From contig NZ_JABBWV010000020.1 in NCBI RefSeq assembly GCF_012999535.1, positions 37,335 to 101,334 on the forward strand: DNA of 64,000 bases, given 5' to 3'. The notes under the pieces were generated by a model. It saw only the letters and a program-made list of their open reading frames with translations, was not told where the DNA came from and did not search any database. The position numbers were made by a program, and so were the translations under genes. Position 1 is the first letter of the stretch; each line of letters opens with the position of its first letter. Of this stretch, positions 24,139 through 33,049 are shown one piece after another. The DNA comes from Microbispora sp. H11081. GTDB lineage: Bacteria; Actinomycetota; Actinomycetes; Streptosporangiales; Streptosporangiaceae.

Positions 24139-27100
24139 ATGCACGCGTTCCCCCTGAGCGGGCCGTGGTACCGGATCCAGGCCATCACGGCGCCGTCGCG
24201 TAGTTCGTCCGCGGAGTGGGACTTCGTCACGGTGCTCCCCGCGGTGCTGTCCGCCGCGCAGCGCAACCGGCCGTTCGTCATCGGCTGGCTGTCGCGGGGT
24301 TCGGGCGCGCCGCTGGAGCTCATCACCAACGCGGGGCCGCTCACGCCGCCCAAGCCGCCGCGGCGCGCCGCGGCGGCCCCCGAGCCGCCGGTCACCGGCC
24401 CGCAGCCGCTGCTGTTCCCCGGTGGGGCGCGCGGCGTGGAGATCGGCGACGAGTGGCTGGCCGACCTCGCCGACCTGGTGTGGACGCCGTGCCCCGGCCG
24501 CCAGGCGCCGCCGCTCTACGGCAGGCGCGAGCCCGAGCCGGACGAGACCAAACGGCCCACGTTGTTCGAGTCGACACTGGTCACGCTCATGTCCAGGCCG
24601 TTCGCGTGGGTGGTGGTCGCCGAGCCGACCGACCTGCTCGACGCCGAGGTGGCCCACCTGCGCACCCAGCTCAACGTGCTGCGCCAGTACGGCGACGCGT
24701 CTGAGCGGTCCCGGTTCGACGCCGAGCGGGCCGAGCGCAGGATGCAGGAGCTGGACGCCTTCCGCGAGGCCGGGCTGTGGAACGTCCGGGTGCTCGCCGG
24801 CGCGGCCGGCCCCGACGAGCTGCGCCAGATCGCCCCGGTGCTGGTCGGCTCCGTGGAGATGAGCCATCACCCCTACCGGCTGCGCAGCGCGATGTCGCTG
24901 CCCGCCCTGACCGGCGACGGCGCCTGCGACTCGGTGTACGGCTTCGGCGAGGCGCTGACCGTCGACCTCCAGGATTCCGCCGACGGCGCGGCGGCGCCGT
25001 TCGCGGCGACGGCCGGGGCGCTCGCCGCGCTCGCCGGGCTGCCGCGCCGCGAGGTGCCGGGCGTCCGGGTGCTCGACGCGGGGTTCTTCGACGTGACAAG
25101 CGAGGCCGAGGTCGAGGGCTCGGTGGAGACCGTCGACCTCGGCGCGATCGTCGACGCGCAGGACCGCGCCGTCGGCACGTTCCGCGTGCCGCTCGCCACG
25201 CTGAACCGGCACGCCTTCGTCACCGGCGCCACCGGCTCGGGCAAGTCGCAGACCGTACGCCACCTGCTGGAGCACCTCACCAAGGCGGGCATCCCGTGGC
25301 TGGCCATCGAGCCTGCCAAGTCGGAGTACGCCGCGATGGCCGGCCGGGTCGAGCACCTGGCGCCGCTGACCGTCATCAACCCCTCGGCGCCCGACAACGT
25401 GCCGATCAGCGTCAACCCGCTCGCGCCCGAGCCTGGCTACCCGGTGCAGGCCCACATCGACATGGTCAGGGCGCTGTTCATGGCGGCCTTCGACGCGGAG
25501 GAGCCGTTCCCGCAGATCATGTCGCTGGCGCTGCAGCGCGTCTACGAGGCCAACGGCTGGGACGTGGTGACCGGCGGCGGCATCCCGGGGGCGGCCGTGC
25601 AGCCGGCCGTGCCGACCCTGGAACAGCTCCAGCAGCACGCGCTGGAGGTCATCCAGGAGATCGGGTACGGCAACGAGGTCCAGGCCGACGTCGAGGGTTT
25701 CATCAGCCTGCGCCTGCGCAGCCTGCGGGTGGGCAGCGCGGGCCGGTTCTTCGAGGGCGGCCACCCCGCCGACATCGGCGGCCTGCTCCAGCGCAACGTC
25801 GTGCTCGCCATCGAGGACGTGGCCAACGACGAGGACAAGGCGTTCCTCATGGGCACGCTGATCATCCGCATCGTCGAGCACCTGCGGATGCGCGCCCGCT
25901 CCGAGCCCCGGGGGGAGGACGGCGCGGGCGGCCTGCGACACGTCATCGTCATCGAGGAGGCCCACCGGCTGCTGCGCGACCGGGGCTCCCAGCGGGCCTC
26001 CACGCACGCCGTCGAACTGCTGGCCGGGATGCTCGCCGAGATCCGGGCGTACGGCGAGGGCATCATCGTGGCCGAGCAGATCCCGACCAAGCTCGTCTCC
26101 GACGTCGTCAAGAACACGGCGCTGAAGGTGGTGCACCGGCTCCCCGCCGAGGACGACCGGGCGCTCGTCGGCGCCGCGATGAACCTCAGCGAGGACCAGT
26201 CGCGTCAGGTGGTGTCGCTCCAGCCGGGCTTCGCGGCGGTGTTCGCCGACGGCATGGACCGCCCGCTGCGCATCCAGGTGCCGCTGGGCGAGGACCGCGA
26301 GCGCGAGACGCTCGGACCCGTGCCGCCCATCTGCGGCCGCCGCTCGGCCGCCTGCGGGCGCGAGTGCCGTACGGGGAAGGCCTGCACACTGGTCGAGCTG
26401 CGCGAGGCCGACCTGCTCGCGGTGGCCCCTGAGTGGGCCTGGCTGCGGATCTGGACCGACACGGTCGTGCTGGCGTTCGTGACGAACCGGTCGCTGCCGG
26501 GTGTGCCGCGCGTGCTGGCCGACATCTGGGCGGAGCTGCCGGCCAAGCGGCGCGAGTGCCTGCTGGCCACGCTGGTCGAGCGGTCGGTCTCGCGGCGCGC
26601 GTGGTCGCTGCGCACCTGGTTCGACCCGGCGCTGCTCACCGAGAAGGCCGCCGAGGTCGCCGCCGGGCTGCTCGCCGCGGGCCAGGCCGACGGCGCGGAG
26701 GGCGACCCGCCGATGCGGGCGGGCGACCGGCCGGGCGCCGCCTGGGTCATCCCGCAGGTCCGCTGGCTGCACGAGGTGGACCGGCTGTTCCCTCTCGGTC
26801 ATCCCGCGCCCAACCTGCGCAGTCCCGCCCCGGCGATGGAGTATCCGCTGTTCGGCACCGACCCGGCCGGCCGGCCGTACCCCCACCAGGGGGTGAACGG
26901 CGCGGAGCCGGCCGAGGGCGGGGTCGCGGTCGGCGTGCGCACGGAGTTGCTCGGCCACCGCGCCAAGGCGCTGCGCCACCATCCGCTGTCGATGGAGGTG
27001 GACCGCAACCGCGCCCTGGCCTGGCGGGTCATCCTGGGCGACGACGAGCACGAGGGCATCCAGCGTGACGTGACGACGGTCGCCATCGGAGTCGAGCCGC

Positions 27101-27228
27101 GCGAACGGGTCAAGTACGTGGCCCAGACGATGAGCGCGGGCTGGCTGGAGACCGTGCTGTCCTGGCCGCGCCGTTTCGTCCTGCCCTTCGACGGGGACAC
27201 CCCCGCCGAGCTCACCTTCGAGGCGTGA
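24139..27228 (+). CDS. HerA/VirB4-type ATPase (DUF87 domain)
   Basis: 1029-residue ATPase. Walker A is VTGATGSGKSQT near residue 362 and Walker B VIVIEEAHRLLRD near 602, with downstream IIVAEQIPTKL and NTALKVVHRL typical of the HerA-FtsK superfamily. The ~350 N-terminal residues and the ~330 C-terminal residues are unrecognised; the C-terminal part has a Cys-rich patch (ICGRRSAACGRECRTGKAC near residue 733) that may bind metal. It acts with the preceding membrane protein. A DNA- or protein-translocating motor is likely; its target is unknown. Confidence 0.85.
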   Translation: MHAFPLSGPWYRIQAITAPSRSSSAEWDFVTVLPAVLSAAQRNRPFVIGWLSRGSGAPLELITNAGPLTPPKPPRRAAAAPEPPVTGPQPLLFPGGARGVEIGDEWLADLADLVWTPCPGRQAPPLYGRREPEPDETKRPTLFESTLVTLMSRPFAWVVVAEPTDLLDAEVAHLRTQLNVLRQYGDASERSRFDAERAERRMQELDAFREAGLWNVRVLAGAAGPDELRQIAPVLVGSVEMSHHPYRLRSAMSLPALTGDGACDSVYGFGEALTVDLQDSADGAAAPFAATAGALAALAGLPRREVPGVRVLDAGFFDVTSEAEVEGSVETVDLGAIVDAQDRAVGTFRVPLATLNRHAFVTGATGSGKSQTVRHLLEHLTKAGIPWLAIEPAKSEYAAMAGRVEHLAPLTVINPSAPDNVPISVNPLAPEPGYPVQAHIDMVRALFMAAFDAEEPFPQIMSLALQRVYEANGWDVVTGGGIPGAAVQPAVPTLEQLQQHALEVIQEIGYGNEVQADVEGFISLRLRSLRVGSAGRFFEGGHPADIGGLLQRNVVLAIEDVANDEDKAFLMGTLIIRIVEHLRMRARSEPRGEDGAGGLRHVIVIEEAHRLLRDRGSQRASTHAVELLAGMLAEIRAYGEGIIVAEQIPTKLVSDVVKNTALKVVHRLPAEDDRALVGAAMNLSEDQSRQVVSLQPGFAAVFADGMDRPLRIQVPLGEDRERETLGPVPPICGRRSAACGRECRTGKACTLVELREADLLAVAPEWAWLRIWTDTVVLAFVTNRSLPGVPRVLADIWAELPAKRRECLLATLVERSVSRRAWSLRTWFDPALLTEKAAEVAAGLLAAGQADGAEGDPPMRAGDRPGAAWVIPQVRWLHEVDRLFPLGHPAPNLRSPAPAMEYPLFGTDPAGRPYPHQGVNGAEPAEGGVAVGVRTELLGHRAKALRHHPLSMEVDRNRALAWRVILGDDEHEGIQRDVTTVAIGVEPRERVKYVAQTMSAGWLETVLSWPRRFVLPFDGDTPAELTFEA

Positions 27229-27259
27229 CCCCCCAACCCGTACGGAGGCCCGAGAGCCC

Positions 27260-27814
27260 ATGCCCGCCGGCCGTTTGCAGCGACTCGCGTTCCAGCTCAC
27301 CTGGCACTGGGAGCATCAGCTACGGCCACGCCTGGCGGGCCTCACCGACGCCGAGTACCTGTGGGAACCGGCGGAGGGATGCTGGTCGATCCGCGCGCGG
27401 CCCGACGGCGCCTTCGCACTGGACTGGGAGTTCCCGGCGCCCGACCCGGCGCCGCTGACCACCATCGCCTGGCGGCTGGCGCACATCGGGCAGACGCTCG
27501 CGCAGCGCGCCGACTTCCACTTCGGCGACGGCACGCTGACGATGGACCGGATCCGGTGGCCGGGGCCGACCGCGGCCGAGGGACTGACCTGGCTGGACGG
27601 CGCGTACGCAGACTGGACCGCCGGCCTCGCCGCGGCGGACGACAGCATGCTCGCGCGGCGCAGCGACGGCCCGCCGGGGACGCTCGACGGCCACTTCCCC
27701 TTCGCCGACGTGATCTTGCATGTGAACCGGGAAGTCATCCACCACGGGGCCGAGGTCGCGCTGCTCCGCGACCTTTACCGAGCCCGGCGGCCCGGTTCTC
27801 CCGGAACGGCATAG
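27260..27814 (+). CDS. DinB-like four-helix protein
   Basis: 184-residue protein of the DinB/YfiT four-helix superfamily. The N-terminal FQLTWHWEHQLRPRLAGL, the mid LAHIGQTLAQRADFHF and a C-terminal His pair (VILHVNREVIHHGAEVALLRDL) supply the usual metal ligands. In actinobacteria such proteins are often mycothiol- or bacillithiol-dependent transferases, but many are uncharacterised. It lies 31 bp downstream of the HerA-type gene and may be in its operon. Confidence 0.85.
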   Translation: MPAGRLQRLAFQLTWHWEHQLRPRLAGLTDAEYLWEPAEGCWSIRARPDGAFALDWEFPAPDPAPLTTIAWRLAHIGQTLAQRADFHFGDGTLTMDRIRWPGPTAAEGLTWLDGAYADWTAGLAAADDSMLARRSDGPPGTLDGHFPFADVILHVNREVIHHGAEVALLRDLYRARRPGSPGTA

Positions 27815-27907
27815 GGCGGCGGGAGGTCCCCGGCGAGACGACCGGCGCGGGGGCGCGGCGGGCACCGCTACGTCGGGGCGGGCTCCGGGCGCGGTTAGGA
27901 TCGCGTC

Positions 27908-29182
27908 ATGAGTCAGCTTCCGATGCGGGCGCAGCTCGCCAGCGCCCTTGGCCGCACGGCCGCGACGCTGTCCAGGGCCACCGGGCGTGGCGACGGCTCG
28001 GTGATCGGCGGCAGGGTCGGCCTCATGCTGGAGCCCGACCTGCTGCGCAAGCTCGCGGCCGACCGCAAGCTCGTCCTGGTCAGCGCCACTAACGGCAAGA
28101 CCACGACCACGCGCCTGATTACCTCGGCGCTGCAGGAGCTCGGCGACGTGGCGACGAACGCGTTCGGGGCCAACATGCCCGCCGGGCACGTGTCGGCGCT
28201 CGCCTCCAACAAGGCCGCGCCGTACGGCGTGCTGGAGGTGGACGAGAAGTACCTCCCCGAGGTCCTCGACACCACCGAGGCCGGCGTCGTTTGCCTCATG
28301 AACCTCAGCCGCGACCAGATGGACCGCGCCGCCGAGATCTGGCTGCTGGCGCAGAAGTGGCGCCGCGCGCTCGCCGGCAGGCCCACCCACGTTATCGCCA
28401 ACTGCGACGATCCGCTGGTGACCTGGGGCGCGTCCACCGCGGCGCGGGTCACCTGGGTGGCCGCGGGACAGCGCTGGCGGGAGGACTCCTGGTGCTGCCC
28501 CGAGTGCGGCGGCCCGCTCGACCGCGCCGGATTCGGCCACGGCGGTCAGGGCCTCACCGCGGCCCAGCTCGCCGACACGCGCTGGGCGTGCCGTGAGTGC
28601 AGCTTCCGCAGGCCCGAGCCCGACTGGGTGCTCGACGGGGAGTACGTGACCGACCCGCGCGGCCAGCACTGGCGCCTGGACATCCAGCTCCCGGGTCAGG
28701 CCAACCGGGCGAACGCCGCCGTGGCGCTGGCGGTCGCCGAGACGCTCGGCCTCGACCCCGGCCGGGCGCTGCCCCGGCTGCGTACGGTCACCTCGGTCGC
28801 GGGGCGATACACGACCGTCGAGCGGGACGGCCGGTCGCTGCGGCTGCTGCTGGCCAAGAACCCGGCCGGCTGGCTGGAGGCGTTCGACGTCGCCGACCCG
28901 GCGCTGCCGATCATCCTGTCGGTCAACGCCCAGGGGCCGGACGGCCGCGACACCTCCTGGCTGTGGGACGTCGACTACCGCATCCTGCGCGGCAGGCCCG
29001 TCCTCGTGACCGGCGAGCGCCGCCGCGACCTCGCGCTGCGGCTGGCCGTCGCCGAGGTGCCGTTCCAGCTCTGCGACTCCTTCGAGCGGGCGGTGGCGGC
29101 GCTGGCGCCCGGCAAGATCGATGTGATCGCCAACTACACCGCGTTCCAGCAGATCCGAGCGGAGTTCGGCCGTGCAGTCTGA
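27908..29182 (+). CDS. murT: Lipid II isoglutaminyl synthase subunit MurT
   Basis: 424-residue Mur-ligase-like subunit that, with GatD, amidates the D-glutamate of lipid II in peptidoglycan. The ATP loop SATNGKTTTTRL lies near residue 60, and the substrate domain has MNLSRDQMDR. A ribbon with CCPECGG and WACRECSF (four Cys, about residues 197-237) is the Zn ribbon typical of MurT. The C-terminal DUF1727 region ends IANYTAFQQIRAEFG. It overlaps gatD by 11 bp. Confidence 0.96.
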   Translation: MSQLPMRAQLASALGRTAATLSRATGRGDGSVIGGRVGLMLEPDLLRKLAADRKLVLVSATNGKTTTTRLITSALQELGDVATNAFGANMPAGHVSALASNKAAPYGVLEVDEKYLPEVLDTTEAGVVCLMNLSRDQMDRAAEIWLLAQKWRRALAGRPTHVIANCDDPLVTWGASTAARVTWVAAGQRWREDSWCCPECGGPLDRAGFGHGGQGLTAAQLADTRWACRECSFRRPEPDWVLDGEYVTDPRGQHWRLDIQLPGQANRANAAVALAVAETLGLDPGRALPRLRTVTSVAGRYTTVERDGRSLRLLLAKNPAGWLEAFDVADPALPIILSVNAQGPDGRDTSWLWDVDYRILRGRPVLVTGERRRDLALRLAVAEVPFQLCDSFERAVAALAPGKIDVIANYTAFQQIRAEFGRAV

Positions 29183-29879
29183 ATTGTCCATCGTCTGGAT
29201 CTATCCCGACCTGCTCAGCACGTACGGAGACCAGGGCAACGTCCTGGTGCTGGAGCAGCGCGCCAGGGCCCGGGGCATCAGGACCAGGACCATCCACGTG
29301 CGCTCGTCCGACCCGGTGCCGCAGCAGGGCGACGTTTACCTGATCGGCGGTGGCGAGGACCGGCCGCAGATCCTCGGGGCCGAGCGCCTGCGCCGGGACG
29401 GCGGCCTGCACGCCGCTATCCAGCGGGGCGCGGCCATGCTCGCGGTCTGCGCCGGCTACCAGATCATGGGCACGGTGTTCGGCGGCGAGGAGGGCCAGCC
29501 GGTGCCCGGCCTCGGGCTGCTGGACATCAGCTCGGGGCGGGGCGAGCGGCGCGCGGTCGGCGAGCTCGCCGCGGAGGTCGACCCCGCGCTGGGGCTGCCC
29601 ACGCTGACGGGCTTCGAGAACCACATGGGTGTGACGAGGCTCGGCGCCGGCGTGCGCCCGCTGTCGCGGACGATCGTCGGCACCGGCAACGGCGACGGCA
29701 CGGAGGGCTGCTACGCGGGCCGCGTCATCGGCACCTACCTGCACGGCCCGGCGCTCGCCCGCAACCCCGCGCTGGCGGACCTGCTGCTGAGCTGGGTGAC
29801 GGGGCCGCTGCCGCCGATCGACGACAGCTGGTATCAGGCGCTGCGCGACGAACGCCTGCAGACGGTGCTGCCCGGCTGA
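29172..29879 (+). CDS. gatD: Lipid II isoglutaminyl synthase subunit GatD
   Basis: 235-residue class I glutamine amidotransferase that supplies ammonia to MurT. The nucleophile loop is AMLAVCAGYQIMG with Cys near residue 94, and the catalytic His is in GTYLHGPALARNP near 189. The N-terminus SIVWIYPDLLSTYGDQGN is the GatD signature. The start lies inside the murT 3' end, so the two are co-translated. Confidence 0.96.
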   Translation: MQSELSIVWIYPDLLSTYGDQGNVLVLEQRARARGIRTRTIHVRSSDPVPQQGDVYLIGGGEDRPQILGAERLRRDGGLHAAIQRGAAMLAVCAGYQIMGTVFGGEEGQPVPGLGLLDISSGRGERRAVGELAAEVDPALGLPTLTGFENHMGVTRLGAGVRPLSRTIVGTGNGDGTEGCYAGRVIGTYLHGPALARNPALADLLLSWVTGPLPPIDDSWYQALRDERLQTVLPG

Positions 29880-29910
29880 CGGGTCACCCGGCGGACGCGT
29901 CGGCGGTCGC

Positions 29911-30273
29911 TCAGTAGATCAGCGCCTGCACGCCCTCGCCCAGGGCCTCCTCGACGAAAGTGGAGGCCCCGGCGATGCGCACACCGTCGATCACGTCGTC
30001 CACGGTGATGCCCCTGCGGGCGGCGCACTGGGTGCACAGCGTGACCCGGCCGGCGGCCAGCACGGCGTCGAGCATGTCCTCGAGCGGAGCGGCCTCGGCG
30101 AGGGCGAACTCCTTGGCCCGGCCGGGCAGCGCGAACCACGAGGACTCGCCGGTCAGCCACAGCGAGACCGGGACTCCGCTCGCCAGCGCGGCCGCCGCGA
30201 CCGTGAACGCCTGGTTGCAGCGCTCCGGGGCGTCCGCGCCCGCCGTCACCTTGATCACGAGTGATCGTGCCAT
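29911..30273 (-). CDS. DsrE-family protein
   Basis: 120-residue DsrE/F-like sulfur-relay-fold protein. It begins MARSLVIKVTAGADAPERC and has a mid-protein CTQCAARRG motif with two Cys near residue 80, which in this family can carry sulfur. ATG at 30273 with GGGAGGG seven bases away decides the start over the longer ORF from 30477. It converges with gatD. Function in this organism unproven. Confidence 0.87.
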   Translation of the reverse strand: MARSLVIKVTAGADAPERCNQAFTVAAAALASGVPVSLWLTGESSWFALPGRAKEFALAEAAPLEDMLDAVLAAGRVTLCTQCAARRGITVDDVIDGVRIAGASTFVEEALGEGVQALIY

Positions 30274-30475
30274 GTCCGTGCCCTCCCGCCTCGCCCGTCG
30301 CGTCGCCAGGAACGGCGCACCGGTCCTGACACCGCTCCGTCCGGGCGAAGTCCCGCGGTCGCGGCACTGAGAGCCTAGTCCGCCGGGATCGGCGCCGCGC
30401 TGCCGCCCGCCCACCCGGCCGGGCGCTTCCGCGCAAGGTGTGAGGGGCCGTGCGCACGGCTCTAAGCTCGTGTCC

Positions 30476-30967
30476 ATGGACGTACATCCCGACCTCGAGC
30501 CGATCGCCTTCCTCCTGGGCCGCTGGGAGGGGGCCGGGGTGATCGGTTACCCGACCATGGAGAGCGCCAACTTCGGCCAGGAGATCGTCTTCGGGCACAA
30601 CGGGAAGCCGTTCCTGACCTACCAGAGCCGCACGTGGCTGCTCGACGCGGAGGGCGCCAAGGTGCGGCCCCTGTCCACCGAGACGGGGTTCTGGAGGATC
30701 CAGCCCGAGCGGCAACTCGAGGTGTGTCTCGCGCACCCGACCGGCATCGTGGAGATCTACGTGGGGGAGGTCGTCTTCCACAAGATCGAGCTGCGTACGG
30801 ACGTGGTGGCGCGCACCACGACGGCCAAGGAGTACAACGCGGGCCACCGGCTCTACGGCCTGGTCAACGGCAACCTCATGTACGCGTACGACATGTCGGC
30901 GATGGGGCACCCGCTGCAGTCGCACGCCTCTGCGGAGCTGAAGCGGGTCGGCGACTTCGCCGAATAG
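30476..30967 (+). CDS. Nitrobindin-like FABP family heme-binding protein
   Basis: 163-residue beta-barrel protein of the DUF1794/nitrobindin (THAP4-C-like) family. The signature FLLGRWEGAGVIGYPT (GxWxGxG) is near residue 12, and conserved late residues include AMGHPLQSHASAEL with candidate heme-iron His. Family members bind ferric heme and nitric oxide or peroxynitrite. The ATG at 30476 is preferred over a GTG at 30470. It is followed by the structured intergenic region. Confidence 0.9.
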   Translation: MDVHPDLEPIAFLLGRWEGAGVIGYPTMESANFGQEIVFGHNGKPFLTYQSRTWLLDAEGAKVRPLSTETGFWRIQPERQLEVCLAHPTGIVEIYVGEVVFHKIELRTDVVARTTTAKEYNAGHRLYGLVNGNLMYAYDMSAMGHPLQSHASAELKRVGDFAE

Positions 30968-30995
30968 GGCGCAGACGAGCCAGAAGAAACAGGGC

Positions 30996-31235
30996 GGAAA
31001 AGAAAAAGAACCCCGGGCGCGCTCCGCCTCCTGAGAGAGGCGGGCCGGCTGGACCATGGCCGGGACGGGAGCCGTCCGCAGCCGCCGGCTGCCCGGGGTT
31101 CCGGTGTCTGTCGAGGATTCGCCGGGACGTCGTCGGACATCCAGACGGAAGGCCCAGATGGACGAGCCCTAGCGGACAGCCACCTCGCTAGCCCAAGAAT
31201 GATCAACCATTGTTTGGACCACCTCCCTTCTGCGT
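30996..31235 (-). ncRNA. Candidate structured small RNA with short ORF and U-tail
   Basis: The minus strand of this gene-free stretch holds an 11-bp closing stem GAACCCCGGGC / GCCCGGGGTTC (31091-31101 with 31008-31018). It encloses CCGCCTC/GAGGCGG, GGACGG/CCGTCC and GCCGGC/GCCGGC helices. The closing stem is followed directly by TTTTTCTTTTCC, so transcription reading leftward would end there. Upstream are TTGCCC (31266-31271) and TAGCGT (31242-31247), 18 bp apart, and a 13-codon ORF MVDHSWASEVAVR (31210-31169) with GGGAGG. No same-strand gene is close, so a stand-alone RNA fits best. Confidence 0.4.
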
Positions 31236-31348
31236 GCCTTCACGCTATGCGAGCGGTGCGGGGGCGGGCAAACGATTAACGGGGCGATTTTCCGCTCCTC
31301 CTGCGACGGCAGGGGAGATGCACCCGGGCACGGCCTAAACTCTGGGAC

Positions 31349-31762
31349 ATGGCCGAGACTTGGCACGAGGAGCTGCGGGCGCGCGGCTACCGGATCACCC
31401 CCCAGCGTCAGCTCGTGCTGGAAGCGGTCACCGAGCTCGGGCACGCCACGCCCGAGGACATCTGTGCGCGCGTGCAGCGGACGGCGAGGGGCGTGAACAT
31501 CTCGACCGTCTACCGGACCCTGGAGCTGCTGGAGGAGCTCGGGCTGGTCACGCACACGCATCTGGGGCACGGCGCCCCCACCTATCACCTCGCCTCCGAG
31601 GCCGACCACGTCCATCTCGTCTGCCGGGGGTGCGGAGAGGTGAGCGAGGTCGCGCCCGGCATGGTGGACGGCCTGGTCTCCGCCCTCGACGCCGAGCTCG
31701 GTTTCGCCACCGACGTTCGCCATCTCACCGTTTTTGGCCAATGCCGTAAATGTCGTATTTGA
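31349..31762 (+). CDS. nur: Fur-family metalloregulator (Nur-like)
   Basis: 137-residue Fur-family repressor. The winged helix includes YRITPQRQLVLEAVTELGHA and NISTVYRTLELLEELGLV, followed by THTHLGHGAPTYHLASE and the metal region DHVHLVCRGCGEV. A second CxxC is at the C-terminus (FGQCRKCRI). This pattern, especially HLGHGAPTYHL, resembles the nickel regulator Nur of Streptomyces more than Zur or FurA; iron or zinc response cannot be excluded. Metal-loaded protein would repress uptake and oxidative-stress genes. Confidence 0.83.
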   Translation: MAETWHEELRARGYRITPQRQLVLEAVTELGHATPEDICARVQRTARGVNISTVYRTLELLEELGLVTHTHLGHGAPTYHLASEADHVHLVCRGCGEVSEVAPGMVDGLVSALDAELGFATDVRHLTVFGQCRKCRI

Positions 31763-31847
31763 CCGTTTATGGTCCACTTCCAGGCTTTTGTCGTGGAGCC
31801 GGTACCGTGACGAGTGGAGCAGTGCACCGATTCGTCAGGAGATGAGG

Positions 31848-32684
31848 GTGACCGTTCCCGACGAGGCCGCCAAGCGGCGCATAGTGGATCTCTTCCTGTC
31901 CGAAGAGGAGCGGCTGCTCCGGCGATGGACCCAACTGTCCGGAGCGTCCCCGGACGAACTCCGAGACCTCTACCAGGCCCTGCGCACCGCGCTCGTTGAC
32001 GGCGCGGGAGACTTCGCCGACGTGCGGGGGCTGCTCGCCGAGCTCTCCCGCGCCCGCGTCCGGCAGGGACACACGCCCTCCGACACCGCGCGGATGGTGT
32101 TCTCGCTCAAGGAGGCGTTGTACGAGGCGGCCGAGGCCGACGGAGGCCCGGAGGCGCTGCGCGGATTCGTGTGGTTCTCCCAGCTCGTCGATGATCTCGG
32201 CCTGTACACCTTCGAGACCTACACCGCCGCCCGCGAGAAGATCATCCTGGACCAGGCCGAGCAACTGCTCGAACTGTCGACGCCGGTGGTGAAGCTGTGG
32301 GAGGGTATCGTGGCCGTGCCGCTCGTCGGCACGCTCGACTCGGCCCGCACCCAGGTCGTCATGGAGAAGCTGCTCCAGACGCTGGTCGAGACGGGCTCGG
32401 AGCACGCGGTCATCGACATCACCGGCGTGCCGGCCGTCGACACCCAGGTCGCCCAGCACCTGCTCAAGACCGTCGTCGCGGCCCGTCTGATGGGCGCGGA
32501 GTGCGTGATCTCCGGCATCCGCCCGCAGATCGCGCACACGATCGTCACGCTGGGCATCGAGTTCGGAGACATCGTCACCAAGGCCTCGCTGGCCGACGCG
32601 TTGTCGTACGCGCTGCGGCGGAGCGGCGTGGAGATCACGGGCGCCGAGCGGGCGCGGATCGCGGTCAGGGCGGAGCGTCCCTGA
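31848..32684 (+). CDS. RsbR-like stressosome protein with STAS domain
   Basis: 278-residue RsbR-type protein. The N-terminal ~145 residues form a helical sensor domain (RIVDLFLSEEERLLRRW) and the C-terminal STAS domain (about 150-270) has HAVIDITGVPAVDTQVAQHL with the Thr/Asp phosphosite region and ECVISGIRPQIAHTIV. It is the scaffold and sensor of the stressosome. GTG at 31848 has AGGAG six bases upstream; ATG at 31842 is too close to it. It overlaps rsbS by one base. Confidence 0.9.
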   Translation: MTVPDEAAKRRIVDLFLSEEERLLRRWTQLSGASPDELRDLYQALRTALVDGAGDFADVRGLLAELSRARVRQGHTPSDTARMVFSLKEALYEAAEADGGPEALRGFVWFSQLVDDLGLYTFETYTAAREKIILDQAEQLLELSTPVVKLWEGIVAVPLVGTLDSARTQVVMEKLLQTLVETGSEHAVIDITGVPAVDTQVAQHLLKTVVAARLMGAECVISGIRPQIAHTIVTLGIEFGDIVTKASLADALSYALRRSGVEITGAERARIAVRAERP

Positions 32685-33049
32685 TGGAACGCGTGCCGAT
32701 CCTCAAGCTCGGCGACATCCTGATCGTCTCGATCCAGATCGACCTTGACGACCAGAGCGTGCTGGCGCTGCAGGAGGATCTGGCGGACAGGGTGGTCTCC
32801 TCCGGAGCGCGAGGAGTGATCATCGACATCACGGCCGTGGAGATCGTCGACTCGTTCATCGGCCGGATGCTGTCCACGATCGCCGCGATGACCCGCATGC
32901 TCGACGCCGAGACCGTGGTGGTCGGGATGCGTCCCGCGGTGGCGATCACACTGGTCGAGCTCGGCCTTTCGCTGGGCGGCGTGCGTACGGCGCTCAACCT
33001 GGAGAAGGGCGTCGCGGCGCTGGAACACGTCAGGGGCACCGCCGGGTGA
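32684..33049 (+). CDS. RsbS-like STAS antagonist
   Basis: 121-residue single STAS domain protein. It has VPILKLGDILIVSIQIDLDD at the start, then the phosphosite region IDITAVEIVDSFIGRML with Ser near residue 58, and TVVVGMRPAVAITLVELG. In the known pathway RsbS sequesters RsbT with RsbR until phosphorylated. It overlaps rsbR and rsbT by 1 and 4 bases. Confidence 0.92.
   Translation: MERVPILKLGDILIVSIQIDLDDQSVLALQEDLADRVVSSGARGVIIDITAVEIVDSFIGRMLSTIAAMTRMLDAETVVVGMRPAVAITLVELGLSLGGVRTALNLEKGVAALEHVRGTAG

Noticed and set aside
18422..27228. Conjugation or plasmid-transfer module
   Set aside because: No relaxase, pilin, replication initiator or integrase is present; only a HerA/TraG-like ATPase pair and membrane proteins. 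Named only as an undefined machine.
24070..27300. Large minus-strand ORF (1076 residues) opposite the HerA-type gene
   Set aside because: High-GC shadow ORF: it is rich in Arg, His and Gly with no domain, while the plus strand carries clear Walker motifs.
31169..31210. 13-codon ORF as a biosynthetic attenuator leader
   Set aside because: It has only one Trp and no codon run, and no same-strand biosynthetic gene follows; kept only as part of the candidate RNA.
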